A stretch of DNA of 64,000 nt from contig NW_027478170.1 of NCBI RefSeq assembly GCF_051020975.1, positions 2,790,001 through 2,854,000 of the forward strand, read 5' to 3'. Position numbers and translations under genes: made by a program. The stretch comes from Osmia lignaria lignaria (taxonomy: Eukaryota; Arthropoda; Insecta; Hymenoptera; Megachilidae). Positions 1-9,800 of the stretch are shown one piece after another (positions within the stretch are counted from its first letter, which is position 1; every line of letters begins with the position of its first letter). The notes beneath the pieces are model-generated. The model saw only the letters and a program-made list of their open reading frames with translations. It had not been told where the DNA came from and did not search any database.

Positions 1-131
1 AGAACATAAAAAGTAGGAAACTTAATTCTCTACAAAAAAGGTCTCTTAACATTTTGCCATAGCTCGCTTCGTTTCCGAGATATTTGCAGATTTATCTCAA
101 GGGAAGGGGCCTGACGGACATATTTCGAGAT

Positions 132-164
132 ATTTCTTCTTCTTGTTGTTCTTCTTCTGCACAG
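132..164 (+). other. Pyrimidine-rich TTC tract ending in CACAG, resembling a 3' splice site
   Basis: A run of T and C with two GTT interruptions ends in TTCTTCTGCACAG. Fifty bases upstream of the AG lies CTGAC (111-115), or CTAAC in copies such as those at 4914, 9094 and 49656; both fit the metazoan branch-point consensus. Together these resemble a spliceosomal acceptor. This is a sequence resemblance only, repeated in nearly every monomer. The TTC run is also where the 3-bp length variation occurs. Confidence 0.35.
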
Positions 165-191
165 CTAAGCTGGAAGTGGCATTTGCGGCTC

Positions 192-201
192 GCACTAGTG
201 C
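192..201. other. 10-bp perfect palindrome GCACTAGTGC, diagnostic of A-type monomers
   Basis: A1 and A2 monomers carry the self-complementary GCACTAGTGC, including an ACTAGT hexamer. B monomers have GCAATAGTGC, which breaks the symmetry. The site therefore separates the two families and would give a variant-specific restriction pattern. Confidence 0.85.
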
Positions 202-305
202 AGAGTTATCTCAAAGAAAGGGGCCACGGTGTTTCTGTATCTCTATTATGTTGGTGCGGCTTCGGAACTTTTAAATATCTCGATGTATCTCGAAAACTAC
301 GCTTC

Positions 306-311
306 TGATCA
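306..311. other. TGATCA site near the monomer end, present once in most monomers
   Basis: Most monomers contain a single TGATCA between the conserved body and the A-rich linker. It is lost in a minority: CTAATC near 4492, 5455, 6418 and 11567; CTGACC near 7062, 12211, 48912 and 56634; CAGATC in the 84-codon copies; CTGATCG near 38296, 61143 and 61466. Cutting there would give a 322-bp ladder with multimers at the mutated copies. Confidence 0.8.
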
Positions 312-405
312 AAAAATATCATAGAACATAAATTGTAGGAAACATAATTCTCTACAAAAAAGGTCTCTTAACATTTTGCCATAGCTCGCTTCGTTTCCGA
401 GATAT

Positions 406-727
406 TTGCAGATATATCTCAAGGGAAGGGGCCTGACGGACATATTTCGAGATATTTCTTCTTCTTGTTGTTCTTCTTCTGCACAGCTAAGCTGGAAGTG
501 GCATTTACAGCTCGCAATAGTGCCGAGTTATCTCAAAGAAAGGGGCCACGGTGTTTCTGTATCTCTATTATGTTGGTGCGGCTTCGGAACTTTTAAATAT
601 CTTGATATATCTCGAGAACTACGCATCTGATCAAAAAATATCATAGAACATAAAAAGTAGGAAACTTAATTCTCTACAAAAAAGGTCTCTTAACATTTTG
701 CCATAGCTCGCTTCGTTTCCGAGATAT
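406..727 (+). repeat. Satellite monomer, type B1 exemplar
   Basis: B1 monomers start with CAGATATATCTC, where most copies have CAGATTTATCTC. They carry CATTTACAGCTCGCAATAG in the centre and end with CTTGATATATCTCGAGAAC and ACGCATCTGATC. The linker is AACATAAAAAGTAGGAAAC followed by TTAATTC. This copy has GTGCCGAG where most have GTGCAGAG, a variant also seen in the copies at 8450, 13599 and 17463. B1 typically follows A1, as it does here after the copy at 84. Confidence 0.85.
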
Positions 728-1049
728 TTGCAGATTTATCTCAAGGGAAGGGGCCTGACGGACATATTTCGAGATATTTCTTCTTCTTGTTGTTCTTCCT
801 CTGCACAGCTAAGCTGGAAGTGGCATTTGCAGCTCGCAATAGTGCAGAGTTATCTCAAAGAAAGGGGCCACGGTGTTTCTGTATCTCTATTATGTTGGTG
901 CGGCTTCGGAACTTTTAAATATCTTGATATATCTCGAGAACTACGCATCTGATCAAAAAATATCATAGAACATAAAAAGTAGGAAACTTAATTCTCTACA
1001 AAAAAGGTCTCTTAACATTTTGCCATAGCTCGCTTCGTTTCCGAGATAT
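728..1049 (+). repeat. Satellite monomer, type B0 exemplar
   Basis: B0 has the common CAGATTTATCTC start, a central CATTTGCAGCTCGCAATAG, and the B ending CTTGATATATCTCGAGAAC. It differs from B1 at the start and at the TTGCAG site, and from B2 by lacking the CAGCTCAAAGGAACTGG start. It is common at 32-33 kb and at 50-51 kb. Confidence 0.8.
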
Positions 1050-1371
1050 TTGCAGATTTATCTCAAGGGAAGGGGCCTGACGGACATATTTCGAGATATT
1101 TCTTCTTCTTGTTGTTCTTCTTCTGCACAGCTAAGCTGGAAGTGGCATTTGCGGCTCGCACTAGTGCAGAGTTATCTCAAAGAAAGGGGCCACGATGTTT
1201 CTGTATCCCTATTATGTTGGTGCGGCTTCGGAACTTTTAAATATCTCGATATATCTCGAAAACTACGCTTCTGATCAAAAAATATCATAGAACATGAATT
1301 GTAGGAAACATAATTCTCTACAAAAAACGTCTCTTAACATTTTGCCATAGCTCGCTTCGTTTCCGAGATAT
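1050..1371 (+). repeat. Satellite monomer, type A2 exemplar
   Basis: A2 shares the ACTAGT core and TCTCGAAAAC ending with A1. It differs by CTGTATCCCTATT (A1 has CTGTATCTCTATT) and by CGATATATCTCG (A1 has CGATGTATCTCG). It is usually followed by a linker ending in AAAAAACGTCTC and then by a B2 monomer, as here. This copy has a private GGCCACGATG change. Confidence 0.85.
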
Positions 1372-1693
1372 TTGCAGATTCAGCTCAAAGGAACTGGCCT
1401 GACGGACATATTTCGAGATATTTCTTCTTCTTGTTGTTCTTCCTCTGCACAGCTAAGCTGGAAGTGGCATTTGCAGCTCGCAATAGTGCAGAGTTATCTC
1501 AAAGAAAGGGGCCACGGTGTTTCTGTATCTCTATTATGTTGGTGCGGCTTCGGAACTTTTAAATATCTTGATATATCTCGAGAACTACGCATCTGATCAA
1601 AAAATATCATAGAACATAAAAAGTAGGAAACTTAATTCTCTACAAAAAAGGTCTCTTAACATTTTGCCATAGCTCGCTTCGTTTCCGAGATAT
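1372..1693 (+). repeat. Satellite monomer, type B2 exemplar
   Basis: B2 is the most distinctive type. Its first 30 bases read CAGATTCAGCTCAAAGGAAC and then TGGCCTGAC, and its TTC tract ends in TTCCTCTGCACAG. The centre and end are B-like (GCAATAG, CTCGAGAAC). It recurs at 2338, 3304, 4270, 7806, 9738, 11026, 14887, 16175, 18751, 20039, 23259, 27123, 30987, 36139, 37105, 45155, 47084, 47728, 52876 and elsewhere, almost always right after an A2-ending monomer. Confidence 0.88.
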
Positions 1694-2284
1694 TTGCAGA
1701 TTTATCTCAAGGGAAGGGGCCTGACGGACATATTTCGAGATATTTCTTCTTCTTGTTGTCCTTCTTCTGCACAGCTAAACTGGAAGTGGCATTTCCAGCT
1801 CGCAATAGTGCAGAGTTATCTCAAAGAGAGGGGCCACGGTGTTTCTGTATCTCTATTATGTTGGTGCGGCTTCGGAAATTTTAAATATCTTGACATATCT
1901 CGAGAACTACGCATCTGATCAAAAAATATCATAGAAGATAAAAAGTAGGAAACTTAATTCTCTACAAAAAAGGTATCTTAACATTTTGCAATAGCTCGCT
2001 TCGTTTCCGAGATATTTGCAGATTTATCTCAAGGAAAGGGGCCTGACGGACATATTTCGAGATATTTCTTCTTCTTGTTGTTCTTCTTCTGCACAGCTAA
2101 GCTGGAAGTGGCATTTGCGGCTCGCACTAGTGCAGAGTTATCTCAAAGAAAGGGGCCACGGTGTTTCTGTATCCCTATTATGTTGGTGCGGCTTCGGAAC
2201 TTTTAAATATCTCGATATATCTCGAAAACTACGCTTCTGATCAAAAAATATCATAGAACATAAATTGTAGGAAACATAATTCTC

Positions 2285-2293
2285 TATAAAAAA
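2285..2293 (+). promoter_or_regulatory. TATA-box-like TATAAAAAA variant in A2-to-B2 linkers
   Basis: Most linkers read CTCTACAAAAAAGGTCTC. Linkers between A2-ending copies and B2 copies often read CTCTATAAAAAACG, which creates a TATAAAA match. Further examples lie near 4.22, 9.69, 14.84, 18.70, 21.27, 24.50, 36.09, 37.05 and 47.03 kb. The resemblance is to the RNA polymerase II TATA element; activity is not shown, and AT-rich linkers easily produce it. Confidence 0.2.
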
Positions 2294-4913
2294 CGTATCT
2301 TAATATTTTGCCATAGCTCGCTTCGTTTCCGAGATATTTGCAGATTCAGCTCAAAGGAACTGGCCTGACGGACATATTTCGAGATATTTCTTCTTCTTGT
2401 TGTTCTTCCTCTGCGCAGCTAAGCTGGAAGTGGCATTTGCAGCTCGCAATAGTGCAGAGTTATCTCAAAGAAAGGGGCCACGGTGTTTCTGTATCTCTAT
2501 TATGTTGGTGCGGCTTCGGAACTTTTAAATATCTTGATCTATCTCGAGAACTACGCATCTGATCAAAAAATATCATAGAACATAAAAAGTAGGAAACATA
2601 ATTCTCTACAAAAAACGTCTCTTAACATTTTGCCATAGCTCGCTTCGTTTCCGAGATATTTGCAGATTCAGCTCAAAGGAACTGGCCTGACGGACATATT
2701 TCGAGATATTTCTTCTTCTTGTTGTTCTTCCTCTGCACAGCTAAGCTGGAAGTGGCATTTGCAGCTCGCAATAGTGCAGAGTTATCTCAAAGAAAGGGGC
2801 CACGGTGTTTCTGTATCCCTATTATGTTGGTGCGGCTTCGGAACTTTTAAATATCTCGATATATCTCGAAAACTACGCTTCTGATCAAAAAATATCATAG
2901 AACATAAATTGTAGGAAACATAATTCTCTACAAAAAAGGTCTCTTAACATTTCGCCATAGCTCGCTTCGTTTCCGAGATATTTGCAGATTTATCTCAAGG
3001 GAAGGGGCCTGACGGACATATTTCGAGATATTTCTTCTTCTTGTTGTTCTTCTTCTGCACAGCTAAGCTGGAAGTGGCATTTGCGGCTCGCACTAGTGCA
3101 GAGTTATCTCAAAGAAAGGGGCCACGGTGTTTCTGTATCCCTATTATGTTGGTGCGGCTTCGTAACTTTTAAATATCTCGATATATCTCGAAAACTACGC
3201 TTCTGATCAAAAAATATCATAGAACATAAATTGTAGGAAACATAATTCTCTACAAAAAACGTCTCTTAACATTTTGGCATAGCTCGCTTCGTTTCCGAGA
3301 TATTTGCAGATTCAGCTCAAAGGAACTGGCCTGACGGACATATTTCGAGATATTTCTTCTTCTTGTTGTTCTTCCTCTGCACAGCTAAGCTGGAAGTGGC
3401 ATTTGCAGCTCGCAATAGTGCAGAGTTATCTCAAAGAAAGGGGCCACGGTGTTTCTGTATCTCTATTATGTTGGTGCGGCTTCGGAACTTTTAAATATCT
3501 TGATATATCTCGAGAACTACGCATCTGATCAAAAAATATCATACAACATAAAAAGTAGGAAACTTAATTCTCTACAAAAAAGGTCTCTTAACATTTTGCC
3601 ATAGCTCGCTTCGTTTCCGAGATATTTGCAGATTTATCTCAAGGGAAGGGGCCTGACGGACATATTTCGAGATATTTCTTCTTCTTGTTGTTCTTCTTCT
3701 GCACAGCTAAGCTGGAACTGGCATTTGCGGCTCGCACTAGTGCAGAGTTATCTCAAAGAATGGGGCCACGGTGTTTCTGTATCTCTATTATGTTGGTGCG
3801 GCTTCGGAACTTATAAATATCTCGATGTAGCTCGAAAACTACGCTTCTGATCAAAAAATATCATAGAACATAAATTGTAGGAAGCATAATTCTCTACAAA
3901 AAAGGTCTCTTAACATTTTGCCATAGCTCGCTTCGTTTCCGAGATATTTGCAGATATATCTCAAGGGAAGGGGCCTGACGGACATATTTCGAGATATTTC
4001 TTCTTCTTGTTGTTCTTCTTCTGCACAGCTAAGCTGGAAGTGGCATTTGCGGCTCGCACTAGTGCAGAGTTATCTCAAAGAAAGGGGCCACGGTGTTTCT
4101 GTATCCCTATTATGTTGGTGCGGCTTCGGAACTTTTAAATATCTCGATATATCTCGAAAACTACGCTTCTGATCAAAAAATATCATAGAACATAAATTGT
4201 AGGAAACATAATTCTCTATAAAAAACGTCTCTTAACATTTTGCCATAGCTCGCTTCGTTTCCGAGATATTTGCAGATTCAGCTCAAAGGAACTGGCCTGA
4301 CGGACATATTTCGAGATATTTCTTCTTCTTGTTGTTCTTCCTCTGCACAGCTAAGCTGGAAGTGGCATTTGCAGCTCGCAATAGTGCATAGTTATCTGAA
4401 AGAAAGGGGCCACGGTGTTTCTGTATCTCTATTATGTTGGTGCGGCTTCGGAACTTTTAAATATCTTGATATATCTCGAGAACTACGCATCTAATCAAAA
4501 AATATCATAGAACATAAAAAGTAGGAAACTTAATTCTCTACAAAAAAGGTCTCTTAACATTTTGCCATAGCTCGCTTCGTTTCCGAGATATTTGCAGATT
4601 TATCTCAAGGGAAGGGGCCTGACGGACATATTTCGAGATATTTCTCCTTCTTGTTGTTCTTCTTCTGCACAGCTAAGCTGGAAGTGGCATTTGCAGCTCG
4701 CAATAGTGCAGAGTTATCTCAAAGAAAGGGGCCACGGTGTTTCTGTATCTCTATTATGTTGGTGCGGCTTCGGAACTTTTAAATATCTTGATATATCTCG
4801 AGAACTACGCATCTGATCAAAAAATATCATAGAACATAAAAAGTAGGAAGCTTAATTCTCTACAAAAGAGGTCTCTTAACATTTTGCCATAGCTCGCTTC
4901 GTTTCCGAGATAT

Positions 4914-6839
4914 TTGCAGATTTATCTCAAGGGAAGGGGCCTAACGGACATATTTCGAGATATTTCTTCTTCTTGTTGTTCTTCTTCTGCACAGCTAAGC
5001 TGGAAGTGGCATTTGCGGCTCGCACTAGTGCAGAGTTATCTCAAAGAAAGGGGCCACAGTGTTTCTGTATCTCTATTATGTTGGTGCGGTTTCGGAACTT
5101 TTAAATATCTTGATATATCTCGAGAGCTACGCATCAGATCAAAAAATATCATAGAACATAAAAAGTAGGAAACTTAATTCTCTACAAAAAAGGTCTCTTA
5201 ACATTTTGCCATAGCTCTCTTCGTTTCCGAGATATTTGCAGATTTATCTCAAGGGAAGGGGCCTGACGGACATATTTCGAGATATTGCTTCTTCTTGTTG
5301 TTCTTCTGCACAGCTAAGCTGGAAGTGGCATTTGCAGCTCGCAATAGTGCATAGTTATCTGAAAGAAAGGGGCCACGGTGTTTCTGTATCTCTATTATGT
5401 TGGTGCGGCTTCGGAACTTTTAAATATCTTGATATATCTCGAGAACTACGCATCTAATCAAAAAATATCATAGAACATAAAAAGTAGGAAGCTTAATTCT
5501 CTACAAAAGAGGTCTCTTAACATTTTGCCATAGCTCTCTTCGTTTCCGAGATATTTGCAGATTTATCTCAAGGGAAGGGGCCTGACGGACATATTTCGAG
5601 ATATTTCTTCTTCTTGTTGTTCTTCTTCTGCACAGCTAAGCTGGAAGTGGCATATACAGCTCGCAATAGTGCAGAGTTATCTCAAAGAAAGGGGCCACGG
5701 TGTTTCTGTATCTCTATTATGTTGGTGCGGCTTCGGAACTTTTAAATATCTTGATATATCTCGAGAACTACGCATCTGATCAAAAAATATCATAGAACAT
5801 AAAAAGTAGGAAGCTTAATTCTCTACAAAAGAGGTCTCTTAACATTTTGCCATAGCTCGCTTCGTTTCCGAGATATTTGCAGATTTATCTCAAGGGAAGG
5901 GGCCTAACGGACATATTTCGAGATATTTCTTCTTCTTGTTGTTCTTCTTCTGCACAGCTAAGCTGGAAGTGGCATTTGCGGCTCGCACTAGTGCAGAGTT
6001 ATCTCAAAGAAAGGGGCCACAGTGTTTCTGTATCTCTATTATGTTGGTGCGGTTTCGGAACTTTTAAATATCTTGATATATCTCGAGAGCTACGCATCAG
6101 ATCAAAAAATATCATAGAACATAAAAAGTAGGAAACTTAATTCTCTACAAAAAAGGTCTCTTAACATTTTGCCATAGCTCTCTTCGTTTCCGAGATATTT
6201 GCAGATTTATCTCAAGGGAAGGGGCCTGACGGACATATTTCGAGATATTGCTTCTTCTTGTTGTTCTTCTGCACAGCTAAGCTGGAAGTGGCATTTGCAG
6301 CTCGCAATAGTGCATAGTTATCTGAAAGAAAGGGGCCACGGTGTTTCTGTATCTCTATTATGTTGGTGCGGCTTCGGAACTTTTAAATATCTTGATATAT
6401 CTCGAGAACTACGCATCTAATCAAAAAATATCATAGAACATAAAAAGTAGGAAGCTTAATTCTCTACAAAAGAGGTCTCTTAACATTTTGCCATAGCTCT
6501 CTTCGTTTCCGAGATATTTGCAGATTTATCTCAAGGGAAGGGGCCTGACGGACATATTTCGAGATATTTCTTCTTCTTGTTGTTCTTCTTCTGCACAGCT
6601 AAGCTGGAAGTGGCATATACAGCGCGCAATAGTGCAGAGTTATCTCAAAGAAAGGGGCCACGGTGTTTCTGTATCTCTATTATGTTGGTGCGGCTTCGGA
6701 ACTTTTAAATATCTTGATATATCTCGAGAACTACGCATCTGATCAAAAAATATCATAGAACATAAAAAGTAGGAAGCTTAATTCTCTACAAAAGAGGTCT
6801 CTTAACATTTTGCCATAGCTCGCTTCGTTTCCGAGATAT
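4914..6839 (+). repeat. Trimer tandem duplication, 963-bp period
   Basis: Three monomers at 4914-5876 recur at 5877-6839. Shared private marks: GGCCTAACGG with GGCCACAGTG and GCGGTTTCGG and an ACGCATCAGATC end in the first monomer; ATATTGCTTC, a 3-bp TTC deletion, GTGCATAGTT and CTAATC in the second; GGCATATACAGC in the third. The copies differ at least at CAGCTCGC (5658) versus CAGCGCGC (6622). The odd period is 322+319+322. Confidence 0.92.
5236..5554 (+). repeat. 319-bp monomer with a 3-bp TTC deletion
   Basis: One TTC unit is missing from the pyrimidine tract (GTTGTTCTTCTGCACAG where others have one more TTC). The same allele is at 6199, 11348, 46443, 48371, 54164 and 56092. The first three also share ATATTGCTTC, and five of the seven share GTGCATAGTT with CTGAAAG, so the allele spread by block duplication and was partly recombined. 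Confidence 0.9.
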
Positions 6840-9800
6840 TTGCAGATATATCTCAAGGGAAGGGGCCTGACGGACATATTTCGAGATATTTCTTCTTCTT
6901 GTTGTTCTTCTTCTGCACAGCTAAGCTGGAAGTGGCATTTGCGGCTCGCACTAGTGCAGAGTTATCTCAAAGAAAGGGGCCACGGTGTTTCTGTATCTCT
7001 ATTATGTTGGTGCGGCTTTGGAACTTTTAAATATCTCGATATATCTCGAAAACTACGCTTCTGACCAAAAAATATCATAGAACATAAATTGTACGAAACA
7101 TAATTCTCTACAAAAAAGGTCTCTTAACATTTTGCCATAGCTCGCTTCGTTTCCGAGATATTTGCAGATATATCTCAAGGGAAGGGGCCTGACGGACATA
7201 TTTCGAGATATTTCTTCTTCTTGTTGTTCTTCTTCTGCACAGCTAAGCTGGAAGTGGCATTTACAGCTCGCAATAGTGCAGAGTTATCTCAAAGAAAGGG
7301 GCCACGGTGTTTCTGTATCTCTATTATGTTGGTGCGGCTTCGGAACTTTTAAATATCTTGATATATCTCGAGAACTACGCATCAGATCAAAAAATATCAT
7401 AGAACATAAAAAGTAGGAAACTTAATTCTCTACACAAAAGGTCTCTTAACATTTTGCCATAACTCTCTTCGTTTCCGAGATATTTGCAGATTTATCTCAA
7501 GGGAAGGGGCCTGACGGACATATTTCGAGATATTTCTTCTTCTTGTTGTTCTTCTTCTGCACAGCTAAGCTGGAAGTGGCATTTACAGCTCGCAATACTG
7601 CAGAGTTATCTCAAAGAAAGGGGCCACGGTGTTTCTGTATCCCTATTATGTTGGTGCGGCTTCGGAACTTTTAAATATCTCGATATATCTCGAAAACTAC
7701 GCTTCTGATCAAAAAATATCATAGAACATAAATTGTAGGAAACATAATTCTCTACAAAAAACGTCTCTTAACATTTTGCCATAGCTCGCTTCGTTTCCGA
7801 GATATTTGCAGATTCAGCTCAAAGGAACTGGCCTGACGGACATATTTCGAGATATTTCTTCTTCTTGTTGTTCTTCCTCTGCACAGCTAAGCTGGAAGTG
7901 GCATTTGCAGCTCGCAATAGTGCAGAGTTATCTCAAAGAAAGGGGCCACGGTGTTTCTGTATCTCTATTATGTTGGTGCGGCTTCGGAACTTTTAAATAT
8001 CTTGATATATCTCGAGAACTACGCATCAGATCAAAAAATATCATAGAACATAAAAAGTAGGAAACTTAATTCTCTACAAAAAAGGTCTCTTAACATTTTG
8101 CCATAGCTCGCTTCGTTTCCGAGATATTTGCAGATTTATCTCAAGGGAAGGGGCCTGACGGACATATTTCGAGATATTTCTTCTTCTTGTTGTTCTTCTT
8201 CTGCACAGCTAAGCTGGAAGTGGCATTTGCGGCTCGCACTAGTGCAGAGTTATCTCAAAGAAAGGGGCCACGGTGTTTCTGTATCTCTATTATGTTGGTG
8301 CGGCTTCGGAACTTTTAAATATCTCGATGTATCTCGAAAACTACGCTCCTGATCAAAAAATATCATAGAACATAAATTGTAGGAAACATAATTCTCTACA
8401 AAAAAGGTCTCTTAACATTTTGCCATAGCTCGCTTCGTTTCCGAGATATTTGCAGATATATCTCAAGGGAAGGGGCCTGACGGACATATTTCGAGATATT
8501 TCTTCTTCTTGTTGTTCTTCTTCTGCACAGCTAAGCTCGAAGTGGCATTTACAGCTCGCAATAGTGCCGAGTTATCTCAAAGAAAGGGGCCACGGTGTTT
8601 CTGTATCTCTATTATGTTGGTGCGGCTTCGGAACTTTTAAATATCTTGATATATCTCGAGAACTACGCATCTGATCAAAAAATATCATAGAACATAAAAA
8701 GTAGGAAACTTAATTCTCTACAAAAAAGGTCTCTTAACATTTTGCCATAGCTCGCTTCGTTTCCGAGATATTTGCAGATTTATCTCAAGGGAAGGGGCCT
8801 GACGGACATATTTAGAGATATTTCTTCTTCTTGTTGTTCTTCCTCTGCACAGCTAAGCTGGAAGTGGCATTTGCAGCTCGCAATAGTGCAGAGTTATCTC
8901 AAAGAAAGGGGCCACGGTGTTTCCGTATCTCTATTATGTTGGTGCGGCTTCGGAACTTTTAAATATCTTGATATATCTCGAGAACTACGCATCTGATCAA
9001 AAAATATCATAGAACATAAAAAGTAGGAAACGTAATTCTCTACAAAAAAGGTCTCTTAACATTTTGCCATAGCTCGCTTCGTTTCCGAGATATTTGCAGA
9101 TTTATCTCAAGGGAAGGGGCCTAACGGACATATTTCGAGATATTTCTTCTTCTTGTTGTTCTTCTTCTGCACAGCTAAACTGGAACTGGCATTTCCAGCT
9201 CGCAATAGTGCAGAGTTATCTCAAAGAAAGGGGCCACGGTGTTTCTGTATCTCTATTGTGTTGGTGCGGCTTCGGAACTTTTAAATATCTTGATATATCT
9301 CGAGAACTACGCATCTGATCAAAAAATATCATAGAACATAAAAAGTAGGAAACTTAATTCTCTACAAAAAAGGTCTCTTAACATTTTGCCATAGCTCGCT
9401 TCGTTTCCGAGATATTTGCAGATTTATCTCAAGGGAAGGTGCCTGACGGACATATTTCGAGATATTTCTTCTTCTTGTTGTTCTTCTTCTGCACAGCTAA
9501 GCTGGAAGTGGCATTTGCGGCTCGCACTAGTGCAGAGTTATCTCAAAGAAAGGGGCCACGGTGTTTCTGTATCCCTATTATGTTGGTGCGGCTTCGGAAC
9601 TTTTAAATATCTCGATATATCTCGAAAACTACGCTTCTGATCAAAAAATATCATAGAACATAAATTGTAGGAAACATAATTCTCTATAAAAAACGTCTCT
9701 TAACATTTTGCCATAGCTCGCTTCGTTTCCGAGATATTTGCAGATTCAGCTCAAAGGAACTGGCCTGACGGACATATTTCGAGATATTTCTTCTTCTTGT

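Larger units (their letters stand above)
87..229 (+). repeat. Internal degenerate half-repeat within the monomer
   Basis: The block starting at 87 (CAGATTTATCTCAAGGGAAG then GGGCC) and the block starting at 201 (CAGAGTTATCTCAAAGAAAG then GGGCC) align over about 29 bases with three mismatches and a 2-bp gap, 114 bp apart. Upstream, GCTCGC is found at 62 and at 188, extending the similarity if a gap of about 12 bp is allowed. The 322-bp unit may therefore derive from a shorter ancestral unit. Confidence 0.6.
76..296. repeat. Direct and inverted CGAGATATTT motifs inside each monomer
   Basis: CGAGATATTT occurs at 76-85 and again at 126-135. Its exact reverse complement AAATATCTCG is at 273-282. 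TTTCGAGATA at 123-132 has its reverse complement TATCTCGAAA at 287-296. Each monomer can thus form a long-range stem of about ten base pairs in several registers. The arms lie in regions conserved in all types, though the B-type CTTGATATATC weakens the first right-hand arm. Confidence 0.75.
84..308 (+). other. Recurrent 74-codon open frame in the monomer, judged non-coding
   Basis: Each monomer holds a frame of about 74 codons starting at TTG and ending at the TGA of the CTGATC site. It is fully open in 194 of the 198 complete monomers. Twelve copies read through to 84 codons because TGATC is changed (for example CAGATC at 5877 and 46121). The frame has no in-frame ATG, and an in-frame TAG (60-62 in this copy) lies eight codons before the TTG. 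The type differences (GRG versus GTG, RLALV versus QLAIV, RKLRF versus RELRI) change amino acids freely. I recognise no domain. The frame is best explained as a chance opening propagated by repeat homogenisation, not as a gene. Confidence 0.85.
84..405 (+). repeat. Reference satellite monomer, type A1
   Basis: I use this copy to describe the monomer. Landmarks in order: a TATCTCAAGGGAAGGGG block (92-108), a TTCGAGATATTTC block (124-136), a pyrimidine-rich TTC tract (132-160) ending in GCACAG, the A-type core GCGGCTCGCACTAGTGC (185-201), a second TATCTCAAAGAAAGGGG block (207-223), TTCGGAACTTTTAAATATC (261-279), the A1 diagnostic CGATGTATCTCGAAAAC (281-297), a TGATCA site (306-311), and an A-rich linker ending TCTACAAAAAAGGTCTC. 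The A1 mark is CGATG where A2 has CGATA. A1 ends are usually followed by a linker with AAATTGTAGGAAACATAAT and then by a B1 monomer. Confidence 0.9.

Noticed and set aside
119..140. CENP-B box candidate around TTTCGAGATATTTC
   Set aside because: It fits only the TTCG and the central A of the core pattern and lacks the CGGG part. GCTTCGTTTCCGAG fails as well.
132..164. Expanded trinucleotide microsatellite
   Set aside because: The TTC tract is short, interrupted by GTT, and varies by only one unit across the window. It is a stable part of the monomer.
84..308. The repeated 74-residue frame as a multicopy gene family
   Set aside because: The start is TTG with an in-frame TAG just upstream, there is no ATG, no recognisable domain, free amino-acid changes between types, and stop-bearing copies that are themselves duplicated.
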